NCBI GenBank assembly: GCA_030148665.1
Contig: JASBSZ010000005.1
Coordinates: 55,699-119,698 of the forward strand
Reading direction: 5' to 3'
Origin: Alphaproteobacteria bacterium
GTDB taxonomy: Bacteria > Pseudomonadota > Alphaproteobacteria > Rhodobacterales > Rhodobacteraceae
DNA: 64,000 nucleotides
Positions 46,126-55,142 of the stretch are shown in pieces. The notes beneath the pieces were generated by a model. That model searched no databases. It saw nothing but the letters and a program-made list of their open reading frames with translations, and had not been told where the DNA came from. A program made the position numbers and the translations under genes. Positions within the stretch are counted from its first letter, which is position 1, and the number at the start of each line of letters is the position of its first letter.

Positions 46126-46154
46126 TTGATTCTCGGACGACGATCGCCTAACTG
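46126..46154 (+). promoter_or_regulatory. Candidate SRP RNA promoter
   Basis: TTGATT (46126-46131) and TAACTG (46149-46154) are 17 bases apart, and a start near 46161 would match the predicted 5' end of the SRP RNA. The -10 is weak, so the spacing is the main support. Confidence 0.45.
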
Positions 46155-46161
46155 CAGGGCC

Positions 46162-46256
46162 GAGGGGCTGGCGCGGGCGAACGCCTCGCCAACCCGGTCA
46201 GGTCCGGAAGGAAGCAGCCGTAACGAGTTCCGTTCGGGTCGTTGTCCAGCCTCTCA
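46162..46256 (+). ncRNA. ffs: Signal recognition particle RNA (small bacterial type, 4.5S)
   Basis: RNA scaffold of the signal recognition particle that, with Ffh, targets inner-membrane proteins. It contains the universally conserved GGTCAGGTCCGGAAGGAAGC apical domain with the GGAA tetraloop (about 46197-46216). The ends GAGGGGCTGG and CCAGCCTCTC pair to close the long hairpin of roughly 95 bases. The 3' end overlaps the stop of the convergent phosphatase gene. Confidence 0.95.
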
Positions 46257-46742
46257 CCCCGATTTCCCCCATGCCAGCTGGGCCGCGGTTTCCACCGCCC
46301 CCGGACGCACCCTGCGCAACATTGCCAGCGCCGCGTCGGGCGGCTGGCCGCGTTCGACCATCAGGCGCAGGGCGACCATGCCGGAACGGCCCTTGCCGCC
46401 CATGCAGTGCAGCAGCACGGCACCGTTGCCATCAAGGATTTCGTGCAGCCGCGCCGACAGCTCGGCCCAGGGCGTGTCAGACAGCGCGTCGGGCGGCGGG
46501 GCGTTGAAATCGGCAATGGGGAAATGGGCGTGTTCGATCCCCATCGACGCCAGGTCGGCCGCCAGATCATCCATGCCGAAACGGGCCATCTCGGCCGTCG
46601 TGGTCATGGAAACGACGATATCCGCCCCCCAGCGGGCAATGGTTGCGAGGTCGGCCATCGGAGCCCCGTCGCGTCCCGGCAGGGGGCTGATACCCAGCTG
46701 CCCGCGACCGTGGATGTCTATTTGCGCGATTTGAAATGTCAT
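46254..46742 (-). CDS. Protein tyrosine/dual-specificity phosphatase-like protein
   Basis: A 162-residue cytoplasmic phosphatase. The signature loop HCMGGKGRSG (HCx5R, about 117-126) carries the catalytic Cys and the phosphate-binding Arg, and MARFGMDDLAADL with the FPIADFNAP segment has the general-acid Asp typical of the fold. The G-rich loop resembles dual-specificity and phosphoinositide-type members in bacteria. ATG 46742 is used because upstream in-frame sequence is unconserved. Substrate unknown. Its last codon overlaps the 3' end of the SRP RNA. Confidence 0.82.
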   Translation of the reverse strand: MTFQIAQIDIHGRGQLGISPLPGRDGAPMADLATIARWGADIVVSMTTTAEMARFGMDDLAADLASMGIEHAHFPIADFNAPPPDALSDTPWAELSARLHEILDGNGAVLLHCMGGKGRSGMVALRLMVERGQPPDAALAMLRRVRPGAVETAAQLAWGKSG

Positions 46743-46862
46743 GCCTGCCGTTCCGTCAGGTTTGTAAATGAACGCTGTGGTGCACGGGGTTCTGTCGATG
46801 TCCTTATACACCGGTGCCGGGCAATTATGCACCAGGGGGAATCGTGTTCGGGGTTTCTTTGC

Positions 46863-46928
46863 GGCAGCGCCCGCCCGCCCCGCCCCCCAGGCGGGCGCTC
46901 TGGCGCCCCCCTCGGGTCGGGCGCTGCC
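46863..46928. repeat. Palindromic, decayed relative of the long intergenic repeat (copy C)
   Basis: GGCAGCGCCCG (46863-46873) and CGGGCGCTGCC (46918-46928) are a perfect 11-base inverted repeat. Between them lie CCCGCCCCCCAGGCGGGCGC and GCGCCCCCCTCGGGTCGGGC, close to the two GC-rich parts of copies A and B but without the stretch between. The 609-base gap 46743-47351 holds this, copy B and no gene I can support. Confidence 0.6.
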
Positions 46929-47090
46929 CTCAAATCGCGATGGAACCCGTCAGGAAAGCGAATGGAAATGGCCCGGCGCAAACCGGCTCAAAGGTGAACC
47001 CGCAGCGGGCTTGCAGTATGACGGATTTCATGCCCACCCCGCCTTGCTTGGGACTCGCCTTTCGCGGCGCGTGCCGCTAGTATGGTAGAG

Positions 47091-47316
47091 ACAAGATGCG
47101 CTTCATTCAATTCGCCGCAAAAATGGCAGGTTCGCGCCCGACCCCGAGGGGGGCGCACTGAAGTCAGCCCGCTGATTTGCGCGAGTATGAACGCTGCAAT
47201 ATGTTGAAACCGTACCACCAATTCGCGCCCGCCTGGGGGCGGGGTCGGGCGCGAACCGGATTGCAGGCAATCCGGGGGGTAGAAAACCGATGTAGCGAAC
47301 TTCGATTCCGGGTGAC
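47091..47316 (+). repeat. Long intergenic repeat (about 226 bases), copy B, upstream of dnaX
   Basis: Plus-strand copy of the element at 22103-22330, similar throughout, from ACAAGATGCGCTTCATTCAA to GATTCCGGGTGAC. It keeps both hairpins: TTCGCGCCCG/CGGGCGCGAA (about 47222-47256) and CCGGATTGC/GCAATCCGG (about 47257-47276). It ends 35 bases before the dnaX start. In both copies the same end faces the replication gene. Confidence 0.85.
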
Positions 47317-47351
47317 CAGGAATGGGTGGCAGGAAAACGAACCGGGGTCAA

Positions 47352-49142
47352 ATGAGCGACGCAGCCTCAGATCAGCGAAACTATCAGGTTCTGGCGCTGA
47401 AATACCGCCCGCAGACCTTTGCCGACCTGATCGGTCAGGATGCCATGGTGCGCACCCTGAAAAATGCCTTTCAGGCCGACCGAATCGCGCATGCCTTCAT
47501 CATGACCGGGGTGCGCGGCGTGGGCAAGACGACCACCGCGCGCATCATCGCCAAGGGGCTGAACTGTGTCGGCCCCGACGGCCAGGGCGGCCCCACCGTC
47601 GAGCCCTGCGGCGAATGTGAGCCCTGCCGCGCCATTGCCGAGGGGCGCCATGTGGACGTGATGGAGATGGACGCCGCCAGCCGCACGGGCGTCGGCGACA
47701 TCCGCGAGATCATCGACAGCGTGCATTACCGGGCCGCCAGCGCGCGCTACAAGATCTATATCATCGACGAGGTTCACATGCTGTCCACCAGCGCCTTCAA
47801 CGCGCTGCTCAAGACGCTGGAAGAACCGCCCGAACATGTGAAATTCATCTTTGCCACCACCGAAATCCGCAAGGTGCCGGTGACGGTTCTCAGCCGCTGC
47901 CAGCGTTTCGACCTGCGCCGGATCGAGCCCGAGGTGATGATCGCCCATCTGCGCGGCATCGCCGAATGCGAAGGCGCGCAGATCAGCGACGATGCGCTTG
48001 CCCTGATCACGCGCGCCGCCGAGGGCTCGGTCCGCGATGCGCTGTCGCTGATGGATCAGGCGATCGCCCATGGCGCCGGCGAGACCTCGGCCGAACAGGT
48101 GCGCGCCATGCTGGGGCTGGCCGACCGTGGCCGCGTGCTGGATCTGTTCGAACTGATCATGCGCGGTGACGCGGCGGGCGCCTTGCAGGAGCTTTCCGGT
48201 CAGTATGCCGATGGTGCCGACCCGATGGCGGTGCTGCGCGATCTGGCCGAGGTGACGCACTGGACCTCGGTCATCAAGATCACCCCCGAGGCCGCCCAGG
48301 ACCCCACCGTCAGCCCCGACGAACGTGCCCGCGGCCGTGATCTGGCCGAACGCCTGCCCATGCGGGCGCTGACGCGGATGTGGCAGATGCTGCTGAAGGC
48401 GCTGGAAGAGGTGGCGCACGCCCCCAACGCCATGATGGCGGCGGAAATGGCGATCATCCGGCTGACCCATGTCGCCGACCTGCCCAGCCCCGAGGAACTG
48501 GTGCGCAAGCTGCACAACACCCCGCCCGCCGGGCCGGGCGGCGGCGGTGGCGCGGTTTCTGGCGGCACGGGCGGAGTGACGGCGCGCGCGCAGATGGCCG
48601 CCGCCGCGCAATCTGGCCCGCAACCCACCCCGCAATCGGGCGGGGTTTCGGCCGTGGCCGGCGGGGGCACGACCGCCGCGGCACCTGCGTCCGAGGCGGC
48701 GCTTGCCCGCTTTCCCACCTTTGATTCGGTTGTCGAACTGATCCGCGCCAATCGCGACATGCAGCTGCTGGTCGAGGTCGAGGATACGCTGAAACTGGCC
48801 CGATACATGCCGGGGCGGATCGAATTCGAGATGACCGAAAAGACCCCGCGCGATCTGGCGGCGCGGCTGTCGTCGCGGCTTCAATCCTGGACCGGCCTGC
48901 GCTGGGGCGTGTCGGTCGTGTCCGAAGGCGGCGGCCCCACCATCCGTGAATTGCGCGAGGCCGCGCGCAACGACCTGCATGCCCAGGCGATGGCCCATCC
49001 TATGGTGCAGGAGGTGCTGAAACATTTTCCGGGGGCTGAAATCCTGGCCGTGAAACCCGATATGCAGGACGAGGCTGACAATGTGGTTCCGCTTGACATC
49101 GACGCGGCGGGCGATGATTGGGACCCGTTCGAAGGCGACTGA
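47352..49142 (+). CDS. dnaX: DNA polymerase III subunits gamma/tau
   Basis: Clamp-loader ATPase of the replicative polymerase. The 596-residue protein has VLALKYRPQTFADLIGQ, Walker A GVRGVGKTTTAR (about 48-59), a zinc cluster (CGECEPC and an earlier CVG), Walker B YIIDEVHMLS, SRC arginine-finger segment and domain III. A Gly/Ala/Thr/Gln-rich linker (about 390-455) leads to a C-terminal tau part binding the polymerase. ATG 47352 fits the family; an in-frame ATG at 47322 runs back to the repeat. First gene of a dnaX-ybaB-recR cluster, a very common order. Confidence 0.96.
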   Translation: MSDAASDQRNYQVLALKYRPQTFADLIGQDAMVRTLKNAFQADRIAHAFIMTGVRGVGKTTTARIIAKGLNCVGPDGQGGPTVEPCGECEPCRAIAEGRHVDVMEMDAASRTGVGDIREIIDSVHYRAASARYKIYIIDEVHMLSTSAFNALLKTLEEPPEHVKFIFATTEIRKVPVTVLSRCQRFDLRRIEPEVMIAHLRGIAECEGAQISDDALALITRAAEGSVRDALSLMDQAIAHGAGETSAEQVRAMLGLADRGRVLDLFELIMRGDAAGALQELSGQYADGADPMAVLRDLAEVTHWTSVIKITPEAAQDPTVSPDERARGRDLAERLPMRALTRMWQMLLKALEEVAHAPNAMMAAEMAIIRLTHVADLPSPEELVRKLHNTPPAGPGGGGGAVSGGTGGVTARAQMAAAAQSGPQPTPQSGGVSAVAGGGTTAAAPASEAALARFPTFDSVVELIRANRDMQLLVEVEDTLKLARYMPGRIEFEMTEKTPRDLAARLSSRLQSWTGLRWGVSVVSEGGGPTIRELREAARNDLHAQAMAHPMVQEVLKHFPGAEILAVKPDMQDEADNVVPLDIDAAGDDWDPFEGD

Positions 49143-49168
49143 AACACCGATCCAGTGAGGAGCATCAC

Positions 49169-49513
49169 ATGCTGAAAGGTTTGGGTGGGCTTGGCGACAT
49201 GGCCAAGCTGATGAAACAGGCCCAGGAAATGCAGGGCAAGATGGCCGAGATTCAGGAAAATCTTGCCAATATCAACGTGGTCGGCCAGTCGGGCGCCGGC
49301 ATGGTGGTGGCAACCGCCAACGCCAAGGGCGAACTCAAGGCGCTGGAAATCGACCCCTCGCTGCTTACCCCCGACGACAAGGAGGCGCTCGAGGATCTGA
49401 TCGTCGCCGCCATTCGCGATGCCCAGGTCAAGGCGCAGGAAACCCATCAGGCGGAGATGGCCAGGCTGACCGAGGGGCTGAACCTGCCGCCGGGCATGAA
49501 GCTGCCTTTCTGA
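49169..49513 (+). CDS. YbaB/EbfC family nucleoid-associated protein
   Basis: A 114-residue DNA-binding dimer that coats and bends DNA. It begins [20 protein letters not shown], a long amphipathic coiled helix, then [21 protein letters not shown] and a helix ending in [12 protein letters not shown], all conserved in YbaB. ATG 49169 has GAGGAG upstream, and lies 26 bases after the dnaX stop. In many bacteria it is co-transcribed with dnaX and recR, as here. Confidence 0.95.
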   Translation: MLKGLGGLGDMAKLMKQAQEMQGKMAEIQENLANINVVGQSGAGMVVATANAKGELKALEIDPSLLTPDDKEALEDLIVAAIRDAQVKAQETHQAEMARLTEGLNLPPGMKLPF

Positions 49514-49532
49514 GGCCGCAGGGGATGGCGCC

Positions 49533-50132
49533 ATGACCGGCCCTGACAGCGAAATCGAACAGCTGATCGCACTGATGGCGCGTCTGCCGGGACTGGGGCC
49601 GCGCTCGGCCCGGCGCGCGGTGCTGTACATGATCCGCAAGCGCGCGCTGCTCCTGGGACCGCTGGCCGATGCCATGCGGCAGGTGGCCGACACGGCGCGC
49701 GAATGTGTGAGTTGCGGCAATATCTCGACGCATGAGGTCTGCGCCATCTGCAGCGCCGATCAGCGCGCCAACGGCCAGCTTTGCGTGGTCGAGGATGTCG
49801 CCGATCTGTGGGCGATGGAACGCTCGGGCGTATTCAAGGGGCGCTATCATGTGCTGGGGGGCGTGCTTTCGGCGCTCGACAATATCGGCCCGGACGAGCT
49901 GCGCCTGCCGCTGCTGCGCCAGCGCATCGCGGATGAGGGGATCACCGAGGTCATTCTGGCCCTGAACGCCACCGTCGATGGCCAGACAACGGCGCATTAC
50001 ATCGCCGACATGCTGCACGGCCAGGGCGTGGCCGTGACCTCGCTGGCCCAGGGCGTGCCCATCGGGGGCGAGCTGGATTATCTTGACGACGGCACCATTT
50101 CCGCCGCACTGCGGGCGCGCAAGGAACTGTAG
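49533..50132 (+). CDS. recR: Recombination mediator protein RecR
   Basis: Works with RecF and RecO to load RecA at gaps. The 199-residue protein has an N-terminal helix-hairpin-helix ([16 protein letters not shown]), a four-Cys zinc finger ([16 protein letters not shown], about 57-72), a Toprim domain ([15 protein letters not shown] ... [19 protein letters not shown]) and a C-terminal Walker-like helix (ALRARKEL). It starts 19 bases after the ybaB stop, completing the dnaX-ybaB-recR unit, and converges on the flavoprotein gene. Confidence 0.96.
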   Translation: MTGPDSEIEQLIALMARLPGLGPRSARRAVLYMIRKRALLLGPLADAMRQVADTARECVSCGNISTHEVCAICSADQRANGQLCVVEDVADLWAMERSGVFKGRYHVLGGVLSALDNIGPDELRLPLLRQRIADEGITEVILALNATVDGQTTAHYIADMLHGQGVAVTSLAQGVPIGGELDYLDDGTISAALRARKEL

Positions 50133-50162
50133 CCCCCTGCCGCGACGGCCCGGCGCTCCCTT

Positions 50163-51290
50163 TCAGCCGTGCTCCGAGGTGCAGCCGTTGCACCAGACGC
50201 AGCTGCAATCGACATGGGTGCATGCGCGATCGGCCAGCATCCGCCGGTAGATCAGGCGCGCAAATGGCAGGATCAGACGCTTGCCGATGGTCGGGCCATA
50301 GGCGCGGCGCAACAGTTTTCCCGCATCGCCCCGGGCAAGCTGGCCAAGCGCGAGGTTGACGCCCAGCTCTCCGCTCAGCCCATAGATCAGACGGTTGGAA
50401 ATGCCCGCCTTCAGATAATGCCCGATCTCGCGGCGCCACATCTTGCGGTAATCCTGTCCGTCGATGATGCTTCGGGCGGCCAGCACACCCGAGCGGATCG
50501 CATGGCGGATGCCAAACCCCGCCAACGCGTCCTGAAAGCCGGCATGTTCCCCTACGACGGGGCGTCCGCCCTGTTGGGCGCTATGGGGCAGGCGTATGTT
50601 TCCATAGCCGCCAAAGCTGCGCGCATTGCGCATTTCCAGGCCTGCATGGCGGCGAAAGAATGCAATGGTTTCATCGACATGCCGTGCCTGGTTGCGAAAG
50701 TCCCTGAACATGCAGCTGGCCACCGTGCCACGCCCACCGGCGACCAGCAGATAGGAATATCCCCCCGGCGCCAGGCGGCGACCCAGCGCCAGCCAGGCCC
50801 CGTCGGGCATGTCGGTCTCGAACAGCTTGCCCACGGCGATGACCGTGGCCTGTCTTGGCCCCGTGGCCAGGATGCCCGGCCCGTCGAGATGGCGCACATG
50901 ATCGTTGAAGGTGACGACAGCGCCGGCCGCGCGGGCCTGTGCCAGCAATGCCCGGTCGAGCGAGCCTTGGTCGCTGCCCCGGCGCAGCATGTAGAACAGG
51001 GGTCGTGTGCCGCGTACCGGGTGTTGACGTGCGCGGGTGTCGAATACCATGCCGCGGGTCACGGGATGGTATTCGAAATCGGTCTCCAGGCCGGCCTCGC
51101 GCATCTCGTCCAGCACGTCGATATCGTGCGACCAGTTCTCGAGCCCCTGGAAATCGTCGTGGAATCGTCTGCCGACATCGCTGCGCCTTTCGCGCACCCA
51201 TACCTTGCGCCCGGCGCGCGCCAGAACGATGGCGCTGGCCAGCCCGGCCGGCCCCGCCCCGACGATGGTGATTTCCTGCCGTTCCGTCAT
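50163..51290 (-). CDS. Geranylgeranyl reductase-like FAD-dependent oxidoreductase with cysteine-rich tail
   Basis: A 375-residue flavoprotein. The N-terminal dinucleotide fold is ITIVGAGPAGLASAIVLARAG (about 7-27), followed by ERRSDVGRRFHDDFQGLENW as in the geranylgeranyl reductase group, and GEHAGFQDALAGFGIRHAI (about 268-286), the second FAD motif. The C-terminus ends with five cysteines in a short stretch (CTHVDCSCVWCNGC), possibly binding zinc or an iron-sulfur cluster. Substrate unknown: lipid/isoprenoid saturation is possible, as is hydroxylation. ATG 51290 or 51305. It is divergent from the patatin gene. Confidence 0.78.
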   Translation of the reverse strand: MTERQEITIVGAGPAGLASAIVLARAGRKVWVRERRSDVGRRFHDDFQGLENWSHDIDVLDEMREAGLETDFEYHPVTRGMVFDTRARQHPVRGTRPLFYMLRRGSDQGSLDRALLAQARAAGAVVTFNDHVRHLDGPGILATGPRQATVIAVGKLFETDMPDGAWLALGRRLAPGGYSYLLVAGGRGTVASCMFRDFRNQARHVDETIAFFRRHAGLEMRNARSFGGYGNIRLPHSAQQGGRPVVGEHAGFQDALAGFGIRHAIRSGVLAARSIIDGQDYRKMWRREIGHYLKAGISNRLIYGLSGELGVNLALGQLARGDAGKLLRRAYGPTIGKRLILPFARLIYRRMLADRACTHVDCSCVWCNGCTSEHG

Positions 51291-51519
51291 CCCCGGATTC
51301 CGCATCTGCCGTCACTGCCTGTCTACATCCGTCCCGCGTCGGGCGCATCTCGTTTTTTCGTGTGGTCATGGTCGTGCGCGCCGGGTGGAGCAGCGTCCGG
51401 GCAGAGGGCGGCCGGATCACGGTGAAAGTGATCTGCCGAACGCCTTGAAACACCGGGGGGTGGTCTTACCTCTCGAGGGCCGGGGTCGTTCATCCGTCGT
51501 TCATCGCAAGGAGAGCACC

Positions 51520-52668
51520 ATGTCAGCCAGAAAGGCAAAGACCGAGACGAATGTCCTGGTCCTGCAGGGGGGTGGTGCGCTGGGGGCCTATCAGGGCGGA
51601 GCGTTCGAGGCGCTCGAGGCCGGGAACCACCCCGTCGACTGGGTCGCGGGGATCTCGATCGGGGCGATAAACGCTGCCCTGATCGCCGGCAATCCGCCCG
51701 AGCTGCGGGTCGAGCGACTGCGCACCTTCTGGGACATGGTGTCGTCGGCAACCGCGGCCATTTCCCTTCCCGCAGGCCTGCCGTGGCGCGGTGCCTTCAA
51801 CGATTTCAGCGCCGGTCTGGCCGTGCTGCAGGGGGTGCCGGGGTTTTTCAGGCCGCGCATTCCCCCGGCGACGCTGCGCCTGCCGGGCATGCCGGGGGCC
51901 GACAGTTTCTATGACACGAAACCCCTGCATGACACGCTTTTGCGGCTGGTGGATTTCGACTATCTGAATGCGGGGCATGTGCGTTACAGCACCGGCGCCG
52001 TGAATGTCGAGACCGGCAACATGACCTGGTTCGACAGCCGCCAGCACACGATCACGCCGGCCCATGTGATGGCCAGCGGCGCCTTGCCGCCCGGCTTTCC
52101 TGCGGTCGAGATCGACGGCCAGTTCTACTGGGACGGCGGGCTGGTTTCCAACACGCCGCTGCAATTCGTCCTCGACCAGCATACCGACGACGATCTGTGC
52201 ATCTTTCAGGTCGATCTGTTCAGCGCCCGCGGCCCGCGGCCGAAATCGGTCTGGCAGATCGAATCACGCGTCAAGGATATCCGGTTCTCCAGCCGCACGC
52301 GGTTCAACACCGACATGCTGTGCGGCACCCATCTGACCCGCAGTGCCGGCAAACGCCTGTATGACAAGCTGCCGCCCGAGCTGCGCGACGACCCCGACGC
52401 GCTGGCGCTGTTGCACAGGCCCTGCGACCCCGACATCACGATCGCGCATCTGATCTATCGGCAGCGCGGCTTTGAAAGCCAGTCCAAGGATTACGAATTC
52501 TCGCGCGTATCGGTCCGCGACCACTGGCTTGCGGGTATCGAGGACGTGGAAACCACGCTGACCCATCCCGCCTGGCATGCGCGCCATGACGATCCGTCGC
52601 GCGTGCGCATCTTTGATCTGACGAAAGAGCGGGCCGAGCAGCGCGCCGCACGCGAGGCCGCGACATGA
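51520..52668 (+). CDS. Patatin-like phospholipase family protein (DUF3734-type)
   Basis: A 382-residue serine hydrolase. The oxyanion loop [11 protein letters not shown] (about 16-26), nucleophile elbow GISIG (about 44-48) and DGG with catalytic Asp (about 206) are all present, giving the patatin Ser-Asp dyad. A C-terminal domain (about 270-380) is typical of the DUF3734 subgroup. ATG 51520 has CAAGGAG upstream. It is followed after 67 bases by a 3-hydroxybutyrate dehydrogenase gene, a pairing seen in other alphaproteobacteria. This hints at polyhydroxybutyrate or lipid turnover; no signal peptide is evident. Confidence 0.88.
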   Translation: MSARKAKTETNVLVLQGGGALGAYQGGAFEALEAGNHPVDWVAGISIGAINAALIAGNPPELRVERLRTFWDMVSSATAAISLPAGLPWRGAFNDFSAGLAVLQGVPGFFRPRIPPATLRLPGMPGADSFYDTKPLHDTLLRLVDFDYLNAGHVRYSTGAVNVETGNMTWFDSRQHTITPAHVMASGALPPGFPAVEIDGQFYWDGGLVSNTPLQFVLDQHTDDDLCIFQVDLFSARGPRPKSVWQIESRVKDIRFSSRTRFNTDMLCGTHLTRSAGKRLYDKLPPELRDDPDALALLHRPCDPDITIAHLIYRQRGFESQSKDYEFSRVSVRDHWLAGIEDVETTLTHPAWHARHDDPSRVRIFDLTKERAEQRAAREAAT

Positions 52669-52735
52669 ACCCAGGGGGCGGCTGATGCCGCGCCGGTCGA
52701 TATCGAACGGAAATGAAACGACGAAAGGACAGGCC

Positions 52736-53518
52736 ATGAACCTGAACGGAAAGATCTGCATCATCACCGGCGCCGCACGCGGCATCGGGGCGGCGATCGC
52801 CAGACGCTATGTGCAGTCGGGCGCCCGGGTGGCGATTGCCGACCTCAACCTCGAGGCTGCGGAAAGGACCGCCGCCGAGCTGACGGAAATGGGGCCGGGC
52901 GAGGCCATCGGCATCGAAATGAACGTGACCAGCGAAGAGGCCGTCAATGCCGGCGTGCAGGCGGTCGTCGATCGCTGGGGGGGCGTTGACGTGCTGGTGT
53001 CGAATGCCGGCATCCAGATCGTGCATGAGCTCGAGAATTTTCCCTTTGCCGAATGGAAGAAACTGCTGTCGATCCACCTCGACGGCGCGTTCCTGACATC
53101 AAAGGCCTGCCTGCCGCACATGTGCAGGGCCGGGTCGGGTGCGATCATCTTCATGGGTTCGGTGCATTCGAAAGAGGCCTCGCCCCTGAAATCGGCCTAT
53201 GTGACCGCCAAGCACGGGCTGCTGGGTCTGGCCCGCGTGATCGCCAAGGAGGGCGCGGCCCACGGGGTGCGCGCCAACGTGATCTGCCCCGGTTTCGTGA
53301 AAACGCCGCTGGTGGAAAAGCAGATTCCCGAACAGGCGGCCGAACTGGGCATTTCCGAGCAGGAGGTGATCAACAACATCATGCTGGGCGGCACCGTCGA
53401 TCACCAGTTCACCACCGTCGAGGACGTGGCCGAAATCGCCCATGTCTTTGCCGCGTTCCCGACCAATGCGCTGACCGGGCAGTCGCTGGTCGTCAGCCAT
53501 GGCTGGTTCATGGAGTAA
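52736..53518 (+). CDS. bdhA: 3-Hydroxybutyrate dehydrogenase
   Basis: NAD-dependent SDR oxidising 3-hydroxybutyrate to acetoacetate, the last step of polyhydroxybutyrate use. The 260-residue protein has [12 protein letters not shown] (about 11-22), DLN specifying NAD, SNAGIQ (about 90), Ser in FMGSVHS and YVTAKHG (YxxxK, about 155). The stretch [19 protein letters not shown] and the ending [10 protein letters not shown] are typical of bacterial 3-hydroxybutyrate dehydrogenases. It lies between patatin and DoxX genes on one strand. ATG 52736. Confidence 0.92.
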   Translation: MNLNGKICIITGAARGIGAAIARRYVQSGARVAIADLNLEAAERTAAELTEMGPGEAIGIEMNVTSEEAVNAGVQAVVDRWGGVDVLVSNAGIQIVHELENFPFAEWKKLLSIHLDGAFLTSKACLPHMCRAGSGAIIFMGSVHSKEASPLKSAYVTAKHGLLGLARVIAKEGAAHGVRANVICPGFVKTPLVEKQIPEQAAELGISEQEVINNIMLGGTVDHQFTTVEDVAEIAHVFAAFPTNALTGQSLVVSHGWFME

Positions 53519-53573
53519 CGACAAACGGCCGCCCGCGGGGAGGACGGCGCGGCCTCGCAAGAGGAGTACGACA

Positions 53574-54161
53574 ATGTTCATTCCCGCTGACAGGGCAACA
53601 CGGATCGGCATGGTCCGCATCGCCTTTGGCATCATCTGGGCGATAGACGCCCAGTTCAAGTGGCGCCCCTCGTTCATCGACGGGCTGGCGAGCTATCTTT
53701 CCGGCGCCATGGAGGGCCAGCCGCATCTGGTGCAGGACTGGATCCATTTCTGGGTGGATGTGGTCAACGTCAACCCGACGGCATTTGCCTATTTCGTGGC
53801 CACGGCCGAGGCGGCGCTGGCGCTGGCGCTGATCCTGGGGCTGTTTTCCAACCTTGCCTATCTGGGCGGCACCATCCTTGCCTTTGTGATCTGGTCAACG
53901 GCCGAAGGCTTTGGCGGGCCCTATGTGGCCGGCTCTACCGATATCGGCGCGGCGATCATCTATGTGTTCGTGTTCGCGTTGCTGTACCTGACGCAGGCGG
54001 GCCGGTATCTCGGGCTGGACAGGTGGCTGGGCGGCCTGCTGGGGCGCTGGGCGTTCCTGGCATCCGGCCCGGTCGAAACCGAGGGCGACCGGCACGCCCG
54101 CAAGGCGTCCGTCACGGCAGCCCCGGCGCAGCGTGGCAGCCGTCGCGAACAGATGGGCTGA
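53574..54161 (+). CDS. DoxX family membrane protein
   Basis: A 195-residue protein with four or five transmembrane helices (including MVRIAFGIIWAIDAQFKW, ALALALILGLFSNLAYLGG, and AAIIYVFVFALLYLTQAG). DoxX proteins are small inner-membrane proteins tied to redox and stress tolerance in some bacteria; the function here is unknown. ATG 53574 has AGGAG upstream. It follows the 3-hydroxybutyrate dehydrogenase gene by 55 bases and converges on tonB across a GC hairpin. Confidence 0.82.
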   Translation: MFIPADRATRIGMVRIAFGIIWAIDAQFKWRPSFIDGLASYLSGAMEGQPHLVQDWIHFWVDVVNVNPTAFAYFVATAEAALALALILGLFSNLAYLGGTILAFVIWSTAEGFGGPYVAGSTDIGAAIIYVFVFALLYLTQAGRYLGLDRWLGGLLGRWAFLASGPVETEGDRHARKASVTAAPAQRGSRREQMG

Positions 54162-54190
54162 TCCGAACCTCCCACAGGTCGCGCCGCGTT

Positions 54191-54213
54191 CCGCCCCCGT
54201 CGCTCGGGGGCGG
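54191..54213. terminator. GC-rich hairpin between DoxX and tonB (possible two-way terminator)
   Basis: CCGCCCCCG (54191-54199) and CGGGGGCGG (54205-54213) form a perfect 9-base stem with a five-base loop between two convergent genes. No T run follows on either strand, so it is a terminator-like structure only. Confidence 0.4.
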
Positions 54214-54233
54214 GGCGTTGAATACGGGTCCGC

Positions 54234-55142
54234 TCAGGGGCGAAAGGTGATCGTCAGCAGGAAACGGAAACGCCGGCCGGGCAGGTTGGCCGGTGCGCGT
54301 GGCAGCGGGGCGGCATCACGCACCGCGCTGAGTGCCGCCCGATCGAGCGCGGCCACCCCCGACCCACCGACAATGGCCAGTTGCCTCAGCTCTCCCTTGC
54401 GCGTGACCACAAGGCTGACACGCACGCTGCCGCCCTGGCCGGCCATCCGGGCGCCGGGCGGGTAGCGTTTGAAGCGCGCGATGCGGGCTCGGATGCTGGC
54501 GCCCCATGATTGCAGCACTGCGCGCCGCTGCCCCGCATTCAGGCTGGGGCGGTCCAGGCTGCCCCGGCTGCCGGCCGTCGCTGCCTTGCCGCCGCCGCGT
54601 GCGATGCGGGCGGTCTGCGCGGCCCTGGCCGGGCGCGCCTGTTTCCCCGGCTGCTGTCCGGCCTCTTGCCGGTTGGGGCGTATCGTTGCCGCCCTGCCGT
54701 CGGCTGCGGGCTCGGCCAGCCTGCGCGGGGCGGGCGGCGGTGGCGGTGCCGGCGTCGTGACCAGCGCGGGCGCGGCGGCGGGCAGGGCGGGCAGTTGGGG
54801 GCGCACGGGCTGCGGGATATGCGGCGTCGTCCTGTCCCGGCTGGCGGTCGGGGTAACAGCGGCAGAAGGCTGGGCGGGCAGGGGCGGCGGCACGGGCGCG
54901 GGTGCGGCCCCGGTCACGGCGGGCCGAGGCGCGCGCTCCCATGCCCGCACCATTTCGGCGAGCGCCCCGCTGGCGGCCCGGACGGTCACCATCGATTCAC
55001 CCTGATTCCCCTTGCCGCCCTCGGCCCCTGCTCCGGCAGGCAACAGGACACGCGCCAGCGCCACGTGAATGCCCAGCGCCAGCAGAATCAGGACCAGCCC
55101 GCGCAGCATGGAATTTATCGGCTGGGGCAGATGCAGGGTCAT
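54234..55142 (-). CDS. tonB: TonB-family energy transducer of the cobamide operon
   Basis: A 302-residue inner-membrane protein that carries proton-motive energy to outer-membrane receptors. It has one N-terminal helix (LRGLVLILLALGIHVALARVLL, about 13-34), a long Pro/Ala-rich periplasmic spacer (about 65-210) and a C-terminal TonB domain (RIARFKRYPPGARMAGQGGSV, VRVSLVVTRKGELRQLAI). It is the ninth and last gene of the riboswitch-led operon and overlaps the preceding exbD by four bases. It probably serves the BtuB-like receptor at the operon head. Confidence 0.9.
   Translation of the reverse strand: MTLHLPQPINSMLRGLVLILLALGIHVALARVLLPAGAGAEGGKGNQGESMVTVRAASGALAEMVRAWERAPRPAVTGAAPAPVPPPLPAQPSAAVTPTASRDRTTPHIPQPVRPQLPALPAAAPALVTTPAPPPPPAPRRLAEPAADGRAATIRPNRQEAGQQPGKQARPARAAQTARIARGGGKAATAGSRGSLDRPSLNAGQRRAVLQSWGASIRARIARFKRYPPGARMAGQGGSVRVSLVVTRKGELRQLAIVGGSGVAALDRAALSAVRDAAPLPRAPANLPGRRFRFLLTITFRP

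Noticed and set aside
46768..47088. Short plus-strand open frames in the gap before dnaX
   Set aside because: They lie over a GC palindrome and repeat, have no ribosome site and no family resemblance.
22103..47316. Insertion sequence for the long repeat pair
   Set aside because: No transposase frame, and no obvious short target duplications at the ends of either copy.
47177..47620. Plus-strand open frame running from the repeat into dnaX
   Set aside because: It runs out of frame over the dnaX start, and its first half is the intergenic repeat.
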